Shown piece after piece: positions 7,821-9,545 of a DNA stretch of 9,545 bases. Position 1 is the stretch's first letter; each line of letters begins with the position of its first letter. Where the stretch lies: contig JAESUD010000335.1 in the NCBI GenBank assembly GCA_016763335.1, forward strand, positions 1-9,545, read 5' to 3'. The stretch comes from Emcibacteraceae bacterium (lineage in GTDB: Bacteria > Pseudomonadota > Alphaproteobacteria > Sphingomonadales > Emcibacteraceae). A program made the translations under genes and the position numbers. Under the pieces are notes generated by a model, which saw only the letters and a list, made by a program, of their open reading frames with translations, was not told where the DNA came from and made no database searches.

Positions 7821-9545
7821 TTATTTCAATTCTTGTGGCGGACTATTAAAGGAATGCCATTCTTCGGTTCCACCCTTATTCTCCAAGTAATTCATCAAGG
7901 CAACAACAGGCCTGCGGTCATAAATTGTATCCGAATCCGTCAATAAAATTCTAACGGCTTTTTCCATATCCATACCGCTACGATGCGCGCGGGCACTGAC
8001 CATTCCCACAAATGCATTTGCTACAGATACCATCCGTGCCGACAGTAAAATTTCTTCCCCTGATAAGTTTTTCGGTTGACCGGAACCATCCCAATGAGCT
8101 TGAATTTGCCTTAAAGTTTCAGCTACCGGTCCTTCAAATTCTATATCTTCAACGAGATCAGCACTCTTTAACATGCTTGAACGAATAATTGTAAGCTCAT
8201 CTACTGTTAAGTTGGTCGGCTTAACCAAGAGTTCCCGAGGCACAAGAATTTTACCCAAATTCATCATTGCCCCTGCTAGTTCCGCTGTTGCAGCAGTTGT
8301 TTCATCAACCATAAGCTCTTTTGAAAGCATATTTGTGACCAATACGACCCGCTCGGAATGAGCCGCACTATAAGGATCACGACTACCAATTATCATCGTC
8401 AATGTTGATACCAGACTTTTAAGTCCTACTTCGCGTCTAACCCTATTTTGCTCAAGGACGGTAATATCATCCTTAACAATAAGGACACCTTTTTCCTGAA
8501 TGTCTTTATCATCGCCTATGAGCATTGGTAAATAATCGGTTTTATAAATAAGCGGATTATCATCTGTACCAATATTTCGTGTATCTGTTTTTGACTTATG
8601 GCTAGCAAGCACTTCTTCACAGTACGCCTCATCCGTACGCACTTTGGCTCGGCCCAGCACTGCGGCCAATGACTTTCCAATCATATCTTCCGGCTTTGAA
8701 CCCGCAGATATTGCCGCCTGTAGATTGACAAAGGTATAATTACCTTTTTCATCAACTGCTGAAATTTCTGTCGGTTGGCTATTGGTGACGATGCTCATAA
8801 ATTCGCTGAGATTTTCATGCTTTTTAGCGAGTGCCTTTTGTTTATTCATCGCGCTCTCAAGACGAACAGAAATGCTATGCCGCCAAATAAGCACAAGCAA
8901 CACGCCTAAACTAATGAGTACCAACAAGGAAATTATTAAAATATTTCTTTTTCTAGCATACCCTCCACCAAGAGCCTCATCTGTACCAATCGTTCTGACC
9001 ATTACCCAATCAGAGCCCGAAATTTTTGTGCCAGAAACAATTACCGGTTCACCAAGATAATTCATCATTTCCGCCATCTTACCAGGGTTTTCATATGCAA
9101 AACCAGCAGCGAGTGAAGGTGTACTTGCATCAAGTGACGGTTGATAATTCGGACCTAAACTTCGTTCATTTTGGATATATTCAATCATGTCTCCTGATTT
9201 TTTTACCAAATAATTATTTGCACTTAATGAAATTTCCCCGGGTTGATTAAGCAGATCAAAAAATTCGTTATCAAGTAATCTTATGCCGACAAGAAATCCA
9301 AGCGCCGGGCTGTTAACATCATCATCAATACCAAAAACAGGTGTGATAACTGATATTGTTGGCAAACCGCTTTCTCCGCTATAAGGCCCCGTCATGAAGG
9401 GGTCTTTGTTTGCTCCTGACGCAAGATATGCTGTCACGGCATTAAGAACTGACGGCATTCCCGCAGTTGCAACAATAACTTGACCTGCGGGATTAGTTAA
9501 AGCCAGTCCTGCATGCTTTGGTTTATCTACATTCGCCCTGATTTC
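7821..9545 (-). CDS. Membrane sensor: Cache-like domain, PAS and degenerate HD-GYP-like domain; 5'-truncated by the window edge
   Basis: The frame is open to the window edge, giving 574 visible residues (numbered here from the edge); the true start lies outside. Residues 1 to about 198 look like the second half of an extracytoplasmic double-Cache sensor (GLALTNPAGQVIVATAGMP; LGFLVGIRLL). A transmembrane helix follows (200-221; 8883-8948), then a linker helix and a PAS domain (about 244-364), for example ISAVDEKGNYTFVN. The rest (about 384-559) aligns with HD-GYP phosphodiesterases: His396 in AAHSERV, LGKILVP, WDGSGQP, LSGEEILLSARMVSVAN. HD-GYP enzymes normally hydrolyse cyclic di-GMP, but here the HD dyad is Met428-Asn429 (8259-8264), the HHE motif is Ile-Gln-Ala, GYP is GQP and the AD aspartate is Asn. 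Only the first His survives. It is probably a signalling protein with a non-catalytic output domain. Domain architecture is fairly sure; ligand and partner are unknown. Confidence 0.88.
   Translation of the reverse strand, partial: EIRANVDKPKHAGLALTNPAGQVIVATAGMPSVLNAVTAYLASGANKDPFMTGPYSGESGLPTISVITPVFGIDDDVNSPALGFLVGIRLLDNEFFDLLNQPGEISLSANNYLVKKSGDMIEYIQNERSLGPNYQPSLDASTPSLAAGFAYENPGKMAEMMNYLGEPVIVSGTKISGSDWVMVRTIGTDEALGGGYARKRNILIISLLVLISLGVLLVLIWRHSISVRLESAMNKQKALAKKHENLSEFMSIVTNSQPTEISAVDEKGNYTFVNLQAAISAGSKPEDMIGKSLAAVLGRAKVRTDEAYCEEVLASHKSKTDTRNIGTDDNPLIYKTDYLPMLIGDDKDIQEKGVLIVKDDITVLEQNRVRREVGLKSLVSTLTMIIGSRDPYSAAHSERVVLVTNMLSKELMVDETTAATAELAGAMMNLGKILVPRELLVKPTNLTVDELTIIRSSMLKSADLVEDIEFEGPVAETLRQIQAHWDGSGQPKNLSGEEILLSARMVSVANAFVGMVSARAHRSGMDMEKAVRILLTDSDTIYDRRPVVALMNYLENKGGTEEWHSFNSPPQELK

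Noticed and set aside
9456..9458. ATG as the start of the minus-strand sensor gene
   Set aside because: Twenty-nine more codons are open to the window edge and encode typical Cache-domain sequence (GLALTNPAGQVIVATAG), so this Met is internal.

Overview
This is chromosomal, protein-coding DNA from a Gram-negative bacterium, most likely an alphaproteobacterium. The GltB/GltD pair is of the NADPH-dependent bacterial type, and SlyX and DUF983 are proteobacterial families. One promoter carries an FNR/FixK-type palindrome. Base composition is fairly AT-rich for that class. No species can be named from the sequence alone. I see no tRNA, rRNA, CRISPR array, transposase or prophage gene, and no gene-free stretch longer than 300 bases.

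Layout. (1) Positions 2-5406 hold gltB (5' end outside the window) and gltD, the two subunits of glutamate synthase. They are 2 bases apart and end at a clear hairpin terminator (5424-5456). (2) Positions 5514-7015 hold a compact three-gene run on the same strand: slyX, a beta-hydroxyacid dehydrogenase of the 3-hydroxyisobutyrate dehydrogenase superfamily, and a DUF983 zinc-ribbon membrane protein, with gaps of 10 and 16 bases. (3) A 111-residue gene of unknown function (7012-7347, minus strand) converges on it and overlaps it by four bases. (4) A 167-base divergent region (7348-7514) carries the palindrome TTGACTTAGGTCAA. It precedes a monocistronic 69-residue two-helix membrane protein (7515-7724), which has its own strong terminator (7785-7817). 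(5) Positions 7821-9545, minus strand, hold the C-terminal 574 residues of a membrane-bound sensor: Cache-like sensor, transmembrane helix, PAS, and an HD-GYP-like domain. The residues that should bind the catalytic metals in that last domain are mostly replaced.

How the genes work together. GltBD supplies glutamate from glutamine and 2-oxoglutarate. The other genes show no pathway link to it. The two points most worth following are the degenerate HD-GYP output domain, which looks like a non-catalytic c-di-GMP-type module, and the orphan small membrane protein, whose promoter geometry fits activation by an FNR/FixK-family regulator. Otherwise the window looks like ordinary core genome. I found no clear sign of a new multi-gene system.
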